A DNA stretch of 64,000 nt from Pegea sp. RAD2-039 (taxonomy: Eukaryota; Chordata; Thaliacea; Salpida; Salpidae): positions 1 through 64,000 of the forward strand of contig JAQGEQ010000177.1 of the NCBI GenBank assembly GCA_034620365.1, in the 5' to 3' direction. The notes below the pieces were generated by a model. It made no database searches. It saw only the letters and a list, made by a program, of their open reading frames with translations, and was not told the DNA's origin. Positions 1 through 12,256 of this stretch are shown one piece after another. Made by a program: the position numbers and the translations under genes. Position 1 is the first letter of the stretch; every line of letters starts with the position of its first letter.

Positions 1-15
1 TTTGTGAGATTTTAG

Positions 16-3000
16 AAGTTGGAGCTCCTCCTGAATTCAAAGTTGCTCTTCGTGATCTAAACACGATCCGAGCTAGTTGGAAGATGCCGAAGAGAATGAG
101 AAATAATAAAATAAAATTTTGGTTTATTTTAAAGATAAGAATTGCTGGCAAAAAGAAGATCACATGTAAGATGTCAGTTTTTATCTCTTTATCTCAAATT
201 AGCTGATCGTTTACAGCTAAGAAGATCCCGATCCCTTGGGGGAACTATTCTAATCCTGATTTTGTGATTTTTAATGATGAAGCCAATTTATTGACGAATA
301 CTAAGTATCAGTTTCAAGTGACCACTCAGAATCAGAACAACACGGGTCGCTGGTCACCATGGATACAGATTGAGACAAGTAAGTTTGGAGGTCTACAATT
401 CTACATCCTTTTATAAACTATCCAGAGAAGAGAGACTTTTAAACTAGGACTTATAAACACAAATAATTAACTTTAAGGGATCTGTACAGTTTTACTTTGA
501 GATCATTTTACTTTGAAAAGCACCAACAAAAGGACCTATTTTTTAAGCATAGATTTTCCTAAAATAACTTTACTTTGATATTTGCTTTTATCATTTACTT
601 TTCTAATTATTATAAATAAATTTCAGGTAAAACCGTTTAATAAAAAGAAAAATTTTGATTTATTATTTCAAATAAACTACTTTTTTGAACTAAATTTAAA
701 AAGTATCTAAGAAAGAACTCTGTCTTGAAAAGAGTTCATCAAAAGCTCGAAAACTCGAACTAAATCCTAAATAACCTCCAAGTCTAAATCTTCTCACACT
801 TTTTACAGCTGATTATGTTTTTACGGCAAAGTTTGTTCTTCTCCCGAGCATAAAATATTCAATCAAATTCCTAGACCCAGTCAGTCAGGACTATTTACAA
901 CTTCTGGACCACATCCACAAATCAGTAAGTATCTGTACCACATGATCAACTAGATCATTGGTCGATGGTCCACAGATAGATGAAACACTGAAGCAGCCAA
1001 TCCAGCAGTTCATTTCAGCAGGGGAGTTAAACATCCAACAAAGAGACGACTCCCTCGTTGAAATGTAAAAATTTATTCAAAATTTTCAAAATTCCGATTA
1101 TTTTTTTTTTCAAGAATTTTAAAAATTTTTCGATCCAAAAACTAAAATTGAAGAACTTTTATTTATTTTTCAAAAAACTAAAATTGATGCTCCTTAATCG
1201 AAAAGTTGTTTAAAAATGATCCACAGAAAGAAAAACCGTTATCTTAGGTGAGTCGACAAAAAGTCATCTTTCTGATCTTCATTTTCATCTTCTTCTACAG
1301 ACTACAATGAGTGTGAAACAGATTGGAATGATTGTGACGTCATCAGCAGCGTTTGTGTCAACCAATCACCTGGTTTCGTTTGTGAATGCTTGGAGGGCTA
1401 TAAGGACTTGAGCGATAAAAAGAATCTTCCAAAAGGAAGACATTGTGTTGCGGAAGGTGTCTTCATCTGATCCTCATCATACTTTATCTAATCTTTATCT
1501 AATCTTTATCTAATCTTTATCTAATCTTTATCTAATCTAATCTTTATCTAATCTTTATCTAATCTTTATCTAATCTTTATCTAATCTTTATCTAATCTTT
1601 ATCTAATCTTTATCTAATCTTTATCTAATCTTTATCTAATCTTTATCTAATCTTTATCTAATCTTTATCTAATCTTTATCTAATCTTTATCTAATCTTTA
1701 TCTAATCTTTATCTAATCTTTATCTAATCTTTATCTAATCTTTATCTAATCTTTATCTAATCTTTATCTAATCTTTATCTAATCTTTATCTAATCTTTAT
1801 CTAATCTTTATCTAATCTTTATCTAATCTTTATCTAATCTTTATCTAATCTTTATCTAATCTTTATCTAATCTTTATCTGATCTTTCAGGTGTTGAAACA
1901 ACAACCTCAACAGCAACAATTTCTATCACTTTACCCATTTCCACAAGCAAAATTGAAGACGACACAAGCGTCAAAACCACTGAAAAAATAACTGAAAATG
2001 ATGACGTCATCACCACTAAAACTCCAACAACGCCTAAAACAACTAAAAAAATTGATGTCATAACTACTGATGAAGCTACAACCACAGAGACTACTAGTGT
2101 CGTCATTACAACGATGACGTCAGCGATGACGACACAGGAACTACTTCCGATATCCAAACTGGTTATCGAAGTGAAAGTTTTCGACAAAACTTCCTTGTTG
2201 TTGTCATGGCAACGTCCTGACCCGCTCGATATAGAAAGATCAATTGATAAACTTCGATACTTGTTTCGTCATCGCGTTAAAGGTTTGATGATGCCATAGT
2301 GATGGTTGATGCTGATTGGTTGTTGCTAGGGACACGTGACTGGATGGAAACGGAGGTTTCTGCTTCAATGAACACACTTCTATTGAAGCATTTGATGCAG
2401 AATATTATTTATCAAATTTGTGTGGCTGAAAAATGGTCAGATGGTTCAGAACCTTACACCACTTTTACAATCCCGGTTGATATCAGATTAGGTAATATTT
2501 CTCCTGTGTTCTTCTTCTAATCTTCTTTTTTTCAGAGGTTGCATCTTACTTGGTTCATTTGCATATTTCGAATGTAGCTGGGGGTGATGTAGTGACTGGA
2601 ACGAAGCAACATCAATATCTGAGTCACTTGGCCAGGAAATTTGTGAGCTTCACCAAGTGGTTGAAACGTTGATTCTAAAATCTTCTTTTTTAGGCATCTA
2701 GGAATTTATCTTCCCTTCAATTTAAAGCTCTCTTCCCAGCTATCAAGTTTGGATCAGCTGGTGACGTCACCTTCAATCGACATCCTGATCAAAGTGACGT
2801 CACGACGTGATGACGTCATTTTTTGATTCGTATCTTTTTTAGGCCTAACGTCTTTTGTGACGATCTTCTTGCAGCCAAATCCAGCGGTGAACGCAAAAGT
2901 GATCGAAAAGGCGTTCAAGCGATCTTTGAAGTTTGATGAAAATGTTCAAGATGAGATCGACATCAAATTCTGGCTTGTTACCAGTAAATACCTGAATATC

Positions 3001-4923
3001 TCTAAATAAATAAAACCACTGACCCACAACCACTGACAAAAAATCACTGACCCGATTGATATAATTAAAAACTTTTCCAGACTTGGATGAATGTGGGACT
3101 TTTACTTTGAACGATTGTCCTCATTCTGCTAAATGTGTAGATACAGAAGGATCGTATACTTGCTCTTGCAAGCCAGGTTACATCGATGAAAGCTCCTTCT
3201 ATTTTCTACTTCCAGGGCGATTTTGTAATGACCCAGCAACCACAACTATTAAACCAACAAAACGTCCCAATTTCAAACCAAAGTAAGCTAAAACCATTTC
3301 CGATTTCGCCCATTTTCACCCAATTCTAGTGAAGTGAACTTTGTACGAAGTAACGGCAAATTAATTTATCCGATCAAAACTGATTTCGGTTCGTGCCCAG
3401 TTGGACAAGTCGAAAAACTCAGTTGTCATGGTAAGTTACCAACCGCTCGATTCAAGTACTGATGACGTCATCAATCAGATATGAAACTGTATCATGGGGA
3501 AGTTGATCTTTATCCTCCACTCAATTCAACTTCTCAAGACATTAAGGTCACAAACATCTCAATAATTGCTTCACTAAAACCTAAGGTTTGATGACGTCAT
3601 CATAGTGTATTTGTGACCTCATCAGCTTCTCGTTGCAGCTTGCTTCTATCTTCTCATCTTTCAATTTCTCGGATCAATTTCACTCCGTAAACCTTCAAAA
3701 AGTGATGACGTCAACAAGAGTTAGCGGTGTGCGTGCAATGTTTCTTCTGGCGCTTTTAGATGAGGTAAAAAGGACTCGACGTCAAGTTAATCTTTTTGGA
3801 GGTCGAAATCTTCCAGCTGATCGACCAACACCTAATCAAAAAGTTTGTCACATTATCATGTTTTGTGGGCCATTATAGAAAAACGCCATTTTGTTTAGAT
3901 CAGTTCCACTTCACTAACTGCTGCTTTGAACCAATTTCTAATAACCAATGAGAACGCTCGTTCCGGTCGAATGAATTCCGCTGGAGGTCGAACTGCGCCA
4001 TACGTCATCAGTAATTTTGTTATCAAAGGTAGATGTAATAAGTTATGATGACGTCATCAAGACTAGATGTTTACAGATGTAAACGAGTGTATCAACAAAG
4101 AGCTGAATGATTGTGATGAAGAAATGGCGCGATGTTTGAACATCGATGGATCTTTCGGCTGTTCTTGTTTCCCTTTTGTTGATGTCTCGAGATCTTTAGG
4201 ATTGAGAAAAGGAAGAAAATGCGCAGGTTAAAAAATAGATGACTTGCTCTGGATTCGAACTCGGCAATTCAATAAATTAGAATTTTGTATTTTTTGTCTG
4301 AGATTTTTGAAATGACTCAAAAAAGATTTTTTTTGCGACAAACTTTAATTTACAAATTTAAATGTTTTTATATAGGAAGCACTTTTTACGTTTTCAATCA
4401 CTTTTAAAGACTTTGTTTCTTTTGGATATCATTTATTTAAGAGTAAAAAATTAATTTTTGAGACAGAAAACGAAAAATATAGAAATGGAGATAATGAAGA
4501 AAATGAAGATCTTTCAAAGAACAAACGACCTTTATATCTTGCTCTGTGGACCTCAATAGCTGTGGTCTTTGTCATCATCTGTGTTTTTCTTCTTCACTGT
4601 CGCCAAGCAGCAAAAAAATTAAAATCTGAAAAATATAGTTTTATTCCATCAAGGTAAACCACGTGACACGTTAATTTGCATAATCGCAAATTTATATTTA
4701 CAGAGATAGCAGTAAGACAAGTAGCATGAGCAAAAACACTACAAAACCTGTAAAAAAATCTCATCGTCAAAATGAATCAGATTCCAAAAAACGTCCTCGA
4801 AAAAAGCGAAAGAAGAAAGGAAGTGATGACATCACAGCACCCCAGCCACCACCTCGTCACACTTCACTTCACACGCCACCAACTACGTCATCAGCGAAGA
4901 AGCTTCCTTATCTCGGGTTGTGA
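16..4923 (+). CDS. FN3/SEA/EGF mosaic single-pass membrane protein (5' end missing)
   Basis: Nineteen exons follow in frame: 16-165, 217-378, 809-924, 976-1064, 1231-1247, 1301-1456, 1890-2282, 2330-2491, 2536-2642, 2694-2760, 2843-2983, 3081-3282, 3330-3430, 3479-3585, 3639-3842, 3899-4028, 4077-4226, 4467-4653 and 4704-4923. They give about 952 residues. Order of modules: FN3-like (16-378); SEA-like (809-1247); calcium-binding-type EGF starting DYNECE (1301-1456); Thr-rich mucin-like linker then a second FN3 (1890-2491); second SEA-like (2536-2983); second EGF starting NLDECG (3081-3282); a Cys-containing and SEA-like stretch with a dibasic KRTRRQ site near 3770; third EGF starting DVNECI (4077-4226); a hydrophobic membrane segment (about 4530-4590); and a Lys/Arg-rich cytoplasmic tail with a proline stretch, ending at TGA. 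EGF exons 1301-1456 and 4077-4226 have phase-1 introns on both sides, typical of shuffled extracellular modules. The module mix recalls uromodulin-like 1, but no ZP domain is visible. Role inferred: cell-surface adhesion or signalling. The intron 379-808 holds nothing recognisable. Confidence 0.8.
1474..1888. repeat. 11-bp intronic minisatellite, unit ATCTAATCTTT
   Basis: About 37 nearly identical copies of an 11-bp unit fill the intron between exons 1301-1456 and 1890-2282. One copy near 1527 is shortened. The last unit passes directly into the splice acceptor (GATCTTTCAG), so the pyrimidine-rich repeat itself supplies the polypyrimidine tract. Confidence 0.95.
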
Positions 4924-6241
4924 CTTTACAAAATATTAAAGCAGAGACTCTATAAACAGTAGCGTTTTTAATATAAGATTGAATTGATAGTTGGATGAAT
5001 AAAACGACAAAGTGAAAAAAGACCATTTTTGTCATTTTGGAATCCTTTTTGTAATAAAGATTTCTTCTTAGAGTTTAAAAAATGGTTAAAATTAATTTGA
5101 AACACATAATTTTATAATACTCAATAAATGTTATTTCTTATTGACAAATTGTTGAGAAAAAAAGTATTTATTATTCTGTGTTTCAGTGTGCTGAGAAGAC
5201 TTTTTGAATCATCACTTTTTTGATGGTAATTAGCCTAATGTACTCTCGACTAATGAAAGACTAACAACAAAATTTATAATCCGACATAGAAAGGTTTAGA
5301 AGCGAGCGTCTAGTCTCAAATTCAAGTTTTCTTCATGTAATTTACTAAGGAGTTTTTACAGGCGCAGATAGCAAATAAACTGACATTTGTTTAAAATAAA
5401 TAAAACTAATATTGATAGTAATAATCAAAAAGTTTGTTCTTAACAAGCTGATGATATAAATAAAATTTTTAAAGATGTTATTTATTTAAACTAAAATTTG
5501 TTTTGTAATTAAATATCATCAATCAACATCAAATATTTTTCTACCTTTACAATTGACTTTAAATAACGATTATTAAAGTTTATTTTAATGACTGTCCGAT
5601 ATTATAGCTTTTTAGTTATTTGGAATTCTACTATAAATTAAACAAAAAACTTTTAAATTATAAATTAGATGTATAACTTAACTGCGCTTCATTATTTCAA
5701 ACAAATTTTGAATGTTTTAAAATCAGTATTATAATCTAATATTTAGATCTAACTAATCACAAGGTATTAACTTATATTTACGCGCTTTTGTTGTCACGAC
5801 AACAACTTACAACGCGAAAACAAACTTAAGGTTGGTAAAAGCATTTAAGTTTCAATTTTAGTTTAAAAAGATGTTCTGTTTATTCGAATCAGTTGTTTTT
5901 TTAAGTTTTTTATTAAAATATTTATTTTTTTAATATTTTAAACTATTTATCCAGCAAATTGATATTTTTTTAAACAACAAAAAAAACTTTTAAATTATTT
6001 TTTACTTTCTTAGAAAATATTTGAAAGTAATTTTGCTTATAAACAAATATAAATATTTTCAGTTTTATAAAACAAATTTTGTCTAATAAATAATAAGCAT
6101 AAATATTTAAGTCCATAAAAAGAGATTAATTCAAACTTTTAAATATGTTATAAGCATGTTGGACTTAGAACAAGAAATTTGATTTCTTAACTTTTCAACA
6201 GAAAAATTTAAAACTAAAAATTTATTGATTTTTTATTTCAG
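4924..6241. other. Intergenic spacer with polyadenylation signal
   Basis: AATAAA at 4998-5003 is the likely poly(A) signal of the upstream membrane-protein gene. The rest is AT-rich with no supported gene. An imperfect inverted repeat, GTTGTC-AC-GACAAC, lies around 5789-5803. A pyrimidine-tract AG at 6240-6241 marks the start of the next gene's first recognisable exon. Confidence 0.6.
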
Positions 6242-6279
6242 AAAATGTTTATTTCAATTTGAAGCAATTTTGTTTAAAT

Positions 6280-9200
6280 ATGTATCTAAATAACATCTTT
6301 GGGGAAATCCCTGAAAAAAACATCACTTTTGTGATTGACTCTTCAGGATCAATGTATGATACTCTTCCAAAAATCAAAGATCACATCATTGAAGTCTTAA
6401 TTGAAAGAGCTTACAACAGACCTCAATCTTGTTTCAACATCATTGATTTTAATTCAGAGGTACTTCATTCATTTTCACTTTCATTTGCATATTGATATGT
6501 TTGAAAGGTTACTGAATGGTCTGATCAAATGGTTGAATGTTCACCAGTCACTGTAAATGCTGCAAAAAGATGGTTAAGAGGAATTGAATCAAGAGCTGGA
6601 AGTTGTTTAAAGACTTCAATTAAAATGGCATTTGATGAAGCAAAATGTGAAGCAGTTTATTTGGTGAGTTTAAAGTTTTGTTTTTGATCATTTAAATGAA
6701 TTAAAAATGATCTGACATCTTTCGAACTATAAAACCAACAAGTTCAAAACAAATGCAAAAACTTTAAAGATATTCAAGGAATCTGGAGAAGTTTGAGACC
6801 TTCTTATTATTTAAATATTGTTTTAATCAATTTTTTGTTAGAAAATACATAAGACAATTAAAAACCTTTGACTACAAAGTTTTTGAAACCAAAAAAGCTT
6901 GCAAATAATTTGACCCGAAATGACCTCATTTAATTTTTACATCTCAACAACTCTTCCTATGATTTTTACAATTATATTTTCAGGTAACAGATGGTTGTAT
7001 AGACCAAGACCCTAGAAAAGTTGTAAAAAGTATCTTAAAAAAATCTTTTGGAAGACCAGTTCATTGTATCTCAGTAACTAATAATTCTGATGAGATCTCA
7101 ACCACATCCAAACGTTTCTTAGAGGATTTATCAGTCGCCACTAGAGGGAGCTTTCACATCATCAGTATCAACAAAATGGGAGATGTGATTGAAGTGAGAA
7201 AAAGTGTTTCAAAACCAAAAATTCTAATTTAAATTTTGAAAGGTGAAAGATATTTACAACTCCACTTATGAGCCGGTTGAAGAGAAACTTTCAAGCACCT
7301 TAAACCTCGCCGACAATCCCTACAAATATATATTTCCTACTATCTCACCATATTTCAGGTTTTAAATTCACAAAAACCGATTTGGAAACACTTTTTATCC
7401 ATCTCAGGTACTACCCCTTCGTTGACACTAAAGCTTTGAAAGAAGAGTTATTAGCTTCGCCGGTTGCTAGCGTCGTTACTAGAGGCACGCGCGTTCTTGC
7501 GCGTCATGAGGCCGATGGCTTCTATTATCCAGCTCATATAGCTCAGGAAGTTCAAGTAAATCCCGAAAACTGAAGATCATGGCTCCTAATCTGAATTTTC
7601 AGGGAGACAGGGGCAAATTTCTTGTTGAATTCGAGAAGATGAAGACACGGAGTTTTCGGATGCAAAAAACGTTCTATCATGACGTCATTGCGTTCAACGA
7701 CGCGCTTCGACATTCGATTGTTCCTCAAGATAAGGTCTTTAGATGAAGATCTTGTCAAAATAGTCTTGATCACCTAATTTTAGGTTCTTGCTCCATGGGA
7801 AGATAAAGGAAGAAGATTTGGACCCGGAAAAGTGATTAGAGGAGTCGAAAAAAGAAATAAAATTGGTAAGTGATCTCGCGTTAGTGACGTCATAATTATT
7901 TTGATGACTTTATCAGGTGATCATCGAGATGACGATTTGTTGGTAACTTTCTGGAATGGAGTGACAAGGACAGTGGTCAAGGGAAGCGCTTTGTGGGTCC
8001 CTCACAAATTGTATGATCGAATAGTACTTGAGTTACAAATGCCGGTTCGTCCAAAAATGACTTTTTTCGATTTCGCGCTGAAAATTCAACTTTGAAATTA
8101 ATTTTGCAAATTTTAAAACTTTTTGTAAGTTGAAACTTTTTTTGGTTTTTTAGATCAGCGCCAGAAAAGAATTAAGCCAAAACCGGTCACATTTGTCGAT
8201 AAATGAAGATTTGTTTGATACCAATTTCTGGGATCCTTTCAATTCATTCAGGTCTGAAATTCAAACTCCTGAAATTTTCTTTAAATCAATCTCAATCAGA
8301 TCTCAATTGATTTATTACCCTTGGTGGAATAACGGGATGTTTTATCTGCCCACTTACCCACTATTAACATCATTACCACGACTGTTGAGGTCCTGGCCCA
8401 CCCTTATATTCAACAGACCCGATCTGTTGTATGATTCGTCTAATTTTTATGAAAATAGAATTGGTCACATAAGAAGATACCCCGAAACCAAAATTGAAGG
8501 TTTGGCAAGTTGTTTCTGACTGGTTGTTTCTGATTGGTTGTTTCTGATTGGTTATTTCTGATTGGTTGTTTCTGATTGGTTGTTTCTGATTGGCTGTTTC
8601 TGATTGGTTGTTTCTGATTGGTTGTTTCTGATTGGTTGTTTCTGATTGGTTGTTTCTGATTAGTTGTTTCTGATTGGTTGTTTCTGATTGGTTGTTTTTG
8701 ATTGGTTGTTTCTGATTGGTTGTTTCTGATTAGTTGTTTCTGACTGGTTGTTTCTGATTGGTTGTTTCTGATTGGCTGTTTCTGATTGGTTGTTTCTGAT
8801 TGGTTGTTTTTGACTGGTTGTTTCTGATTAGTTGTTTTTGATTGGTTGTTTCTGACTGGTTATTTCTGATTGGTTGTTTCTGATTGGTTGTTTTTGATTG
8901 GTTGTTTCTGACTGGTTGTTTCTGATTGGTTGTTTTTGACTGGTTGTTTCTGATTGGTTGTTTCTGATTGGCTGTTTCTGATTGGTTGTTTCTGATTGGT
9001 TGTTTCTGATTAGTTGTTTCTGACTGGTTGTTTCTGATTAGTTGTTTTTGATTGGTTGTTTCTGACTGGTTATTTCTGATTGGTTGTTTCTGATTGGTTG
9101 TTTTTGATTGATGGTTTTTGATTGGTTGTTTCTGATTGGTTGTTTCTGATTGGTTGTTTCTGATTGGTTGTTTTTGACTGGTTGTTTCTGATTGGTTATT

Positions 9201-11064
9201 TCTGATTGGTTGTTTCTGATTGGTTGTTTCTGGTTGTTTCTGATTGGTTGTTTCTGATTGGTTGTTTCTGATTGGTTGTTTCTGATTGGTTGTTTCTGAT
9301 TGGTTGTTTCTGATTGGCTGTTTCTGATTGGCTGTTTCTGATTGGTTGTTTCTGATTGGTTGTTTCTGATTGGTTGTTTCTGATTGGTTGTTTCTGATTA
9401 GGTTGACTGGTTGTTTCTGATTAGTTGTTTTTGATTGGTTGTTTCTGACTGGTTATTTCTGATTGGTTGTTTCTGATTGGTTGTTTCTGATTGGTTGTTT
9501 TTGATTGGTTGTTTCTGATTAGTTGTTTCTGATTGATGGTTTTTGATTGGTTGTTTCTGATTGTTTGTTTCTGATTGGTTGTTTCTGATTGGTTGTTTTT
9601 GACTGGTTGTTTCTGATTGGTTGTTTCTGATTGGTTGTTTCTGATTGGTTGTTTCTGATTGGTTGTTTCTGATTAGTTGTTTCTGATTGGTTGTTTCTGA
9701 CTGGTTATTTCTGATTGGTTGTTTCTGATTGTTTGTTTCTGATTGGTTGTTTCTGATTGGTTGTTTCTGATTGGTTGTTTCTGATTGGTTGTTTCTGATT
9801 GGTTGTTTCAGGTTCAGATTTAACAACTAGCGAATTGAAGAAATTGGTCGAATCTCAACTTCGAGAACACAAAAATCTCCAAAAACAAAATAAAAAAATG
9901 AAAGATTCAAGTTCAAGTTCAAGCAGTTCAGATGAAAGGTCATTATCAGATCTTCCCGAAAATTAACATCAAAAGACTTTTCCTTTCAGTGATCTTCATC
10001 ATAAACCAATTTCAGCAAAATCTTCCCAACTTCAAAGCCATTTTCGAAAACGACCAAAATGGTCCAAATACTGGCCTCAAAGCCCACAACCTCGTCAACA
10101 TCTTCAACCAGGCTTTAAACCAACATCACCTGGTCATGTAAGTCTCATATGACGTCAGTAACATGTGACGTCATCAACACGTGACTTACAGTTTAGCACT
10201 TGGGATGAAATCGAAGACCAAAAGATGTCTATTTATGATAAAATTGATGATCAGAAAATTAAAAGCGATCGACAGGATCTGATCCGGCATCTGAAGACTC
10301 CTTACGTGGAACGGAGTGAGGTAATTTGGTGTTTTGTTGTTTGGAAACACTGAAAAATTGCAAGTTTTTAGCTCGCTAAATACTCTCCTGTGATTGGTCG
10401 AAGAGATTTTGATTTAAATCGACATAAAGATCGAATTTTGGAGCTTGAACGGAGAAATAGATCGGTGAGAGCATCTGCGTGGGCTCAACGAGAAGAAGAT
10501 CGACACACAAGATCGATTCACATCAAAAACGCGCGAAGGTTTGGTGATGTTTCAAATGAAACTTTCTAATTGATTGATTTTAAGAAATGAAAAATTACAA
10601 AGGTTTGAAGATGAGATAAAAAAGCAAAAGAATTTTGATGAAAAAATCTCTAAAACTCTTGAAGCTAAATCAAAGATCAATCAGGTTCATCTGATCTTCA
10701 TCTAATTTGTATCTCTTCTGATCCTTATTTAGTCATCACAAAAATCCTAATTTTTTTGTTCTTCATGATCTTCAGTATCTCTTTTTCAGGACTTTAGAAA
10801 CGCTTTCTACCTAAAAGAACTTGAAAATTATAGTCGACAGCAGGCAAGATTTGATTGGTTACAAAACAGAAGAAGACAACAGGATCAGAAGATGACAGAA
10901 AAAGTCATTCAACAAGATCTTCTTAATCAATCTCGTCAAGTGAGAGAATTAATCATGACAACATCAACTAACTCTCTCGTTTGTAGTTGGGTCGTCAATA
11001 CAGACAGTCCAAACATAATCAAATGATTGTGCAAAGAAGTTTATCAGCTGACTTTCTGAGGTAG
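6280..11064 (+). CDS. VWA-domain protein with tudor-like (DUF4537-type) region and coiled-coil tail
   Basis: Exons: 6280-6459, 6508-6663, 6984-7193, 7243-7358, 7408-7555, 7603-7734, 7784-7865, 7917-8044, 8154-8499, 9812-9938, 9990-10137, 10192-10320, 10372-10538, 10603-10684, 10790-10939 and 10987-11064. They encode 792 residues from the ATG at 6280. The frame stays open back to an AG at 6241, so 6280 may be the true start or the exon may be internal. The N-terminal VWA domain has a MIDAS-type DSSGSM at residues 20-25 and the core strand LVTDG. The middle (7408-8044) contains Gly/aromatic-rich beta segments such as GTRVLARHEADGFYYPAHI, which fit the tudor-like DUF4537 domain of C11orf16/VWA3B-type proteins; that assignment is from memory of the family. 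The tail is charged, rich in Arg, Gln and Glu, and probably coiled coil. Such proteins are linked to ciliated and germ cells; function here is inferred only. The intron 8500-9811 is a large minisatellite. Confidence 0.75.
8516..9809. repeat. 14-bp intronic minisatellite, unit TGATTGGTTGTTTC
   Basis: About 90 copies of a 14-bp unit with a few recurring variants (TGACTGG, TGATTAG, GTTTTTG, GGTTATTTC) fill almost the whole intron. Each standard unit carries ATTGG, a CCAAT box read on the minus strand. The array ends in GGTTGTTTCAG, so the final unit forms the splice acceptor at 9811. The long open frame on the opposite strand (Asn/Gln/Ser-rich) is an artefact of the repeat. Confidence 0.95.
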
Positions 11065-11389
11065 ATCGTGACGTCATCAATCTCATTTTAAAATGTAAAT
11101 TTAATCGGGTTGTATATGCAAATTTTTAATCAAAGTTTTTCTGAATGATTTTATTTGATAATTTTGTAAATTATTTTATTGTATTTAAATATTTATTACA
11201 TTTTAGAAATTTCTAGCTTTCTTGATATCACTGTGCTTTATTCAATTCTTTAGATATTTCAAATCAATAACTTAAAAAAAAACTTTTTGAATAATTTTTT
11301 TGAATAAAAACTCAAAATAAATAAACCAAAATTTGGCAATTAGAAATTTGTATTTTATCTTGTATCATCAAAAAATAACCACAGAAAAC
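11065..11389. other. Convergent 3' spacer between VWA gene and maspardin gene
   Basis: A short AT-rich spacer between two tail-to-tail genes. AATAAA at 11303-11308 could serve the plus-strand gene. No further gene is seen. Confidence 0.5.
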
Positions 11390-12256
11390 TCATTTAACTA
11401 AAGGAGACTTTTTGGTATTTTCAAATTGTCTTAAATGAACCTTAATATGGAGGTTTACACTTTCATGTTGAGTCAGGAACGGAAATCTTCCACCGCTTTT
11501 TAAATGAGCCATTTTAGCATAAGGAAAACTTTTGCAGATTTCTTCTTTAGCAGGTTCATAAAAAATATTATCATCAAAAGTATGCATGATAGTAACTGGA
11601 AAATTTTGTAAACAATTCAAATGTTTTGCATATCTTTCAGTATATTTACAAGTCAATCTAGCCGCCAGATTAGATTGTGTTAAACCATTCAACATATAAT
11701 CTACAAATCTAACCACATCATCATGATCACAATCACAGTCTTTACTAACATGAGTTGGAGTTATATTGTTCAAAGCAGATCTTTTAAGAGTAAATTTTGG
11801 CATTAATTTAAAAGTATAAGGTTTTGATTTTAGTAAAGTGTTATCAGAAAATGTGTTGCAGAGAAATAATGAAGCAACCAACTGCCTATATCTATAAGCT
11901 TCTAAAAAATTTAAAGCTAAAAAGCCTCCAAATGAACTACCAAAAATATGAACTTGTAAAAGCTCAAGTGTGTTGATAACTTTTTGTAGACCTCTACAAA
12001 ACTCATCAACACTCCAGTAACTTGGATAGTCAAGTGATATCACTCGGTATCCAATTTTAGAAAGATTTATGACTTGTTTGTAGAAAATATCAGCAGTTCC
12101 AGAAACAGGAGGTAAAAATAGGATTGGATATTTGATAGATTTTGGTCCAGAATCAAAAAGGTTCCAGTAAAGATTTGGTTTATTATCTACAAACAGTTTC
12201 TTCTTAGGAACAGATGATCTAAAATTTATATATTCTTCAGATTCAAATAAAGCCAT
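11390..12256 (-). CDS. SPG21: Maspardin-like alpha/beta hydrolase-fold protein
   Basis: An uninterrupted frame of 288 residues. Human maspardin is 308. The N-terminal block matches the family closely: FLPPVSGTAD at about residues 47-56, then GYRVISLDYP. The nucleophile elbow is GSSFGG with the serine at about residue 108, where maspardin has GASLGG. The C-terminal half keeps the family phrases FPVTIMHTFDD and AHLKSGGRFPFL. Maspardin is a cytosolic and endosomal protein that binds CD4 and aldehyde dehydrogenase in mammals; its loss causes Mast syndrome, and enzymatic activity is unproven. Unlike its intron-dense neighbours this gene has no introns, so it may be a retrocopy that became the working gene, or a lineage that lost introns. 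The extreme C-terminus is shorter than in vertebrates. Confidence 0.9.
   Translation of the reverse strand: MALFESEEYINFRSSVPKKKLFVDNKPNLYWNLFDSGPKSIKYPILFLPPVSGTADIFYKQVINLSKIGYRVISLDYPSYWSVDEFCRGLQKVINTLELLQVHIFGSSFGGFLALNFLEAYRYRQLVASLFLCNTFSDNTLLKSKPYTFKLMPKFTLKRSALNNITPTHVSKDCDCDHDDVVRFVDYMLNGLTQSNLAARLTCKYTERYAKHLNCLQNFPVTIMHTFDDNIFYEPAKEEICKSFPYAKMAHLKSGGRFPFLTQHESVNLHIKVHLRQFENTKKSPLVK

Noticed and set aside
1867..2187. Minus-strand 106-codon frame rich in Val and Ser
   Set aside because: Antisense shadow of the Thr-rich linker exon of the FN3/SEA/EGF gene.
4240..4275. tRNA-like B-box (minus strand GAGTTCGAATCC)
   Set aside because: The T-arm stem does not pair and no A-box or acceptor stem fits; it lies inside an intron.
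8516..9809. CRISPR array or centromeric satellite
   Set aside because: Direct head-to-tail 14-bp units without unique spacers, inside a eukaryotic intron.
9398..9826. 142-codon minus-strand open frame of repeated Asn/Gln/Ser/Glu/Thr
   Set aside because: It is the translation of the 14-bp intronic minisatellite; open only because the unit lacks stops in that strand's frames.
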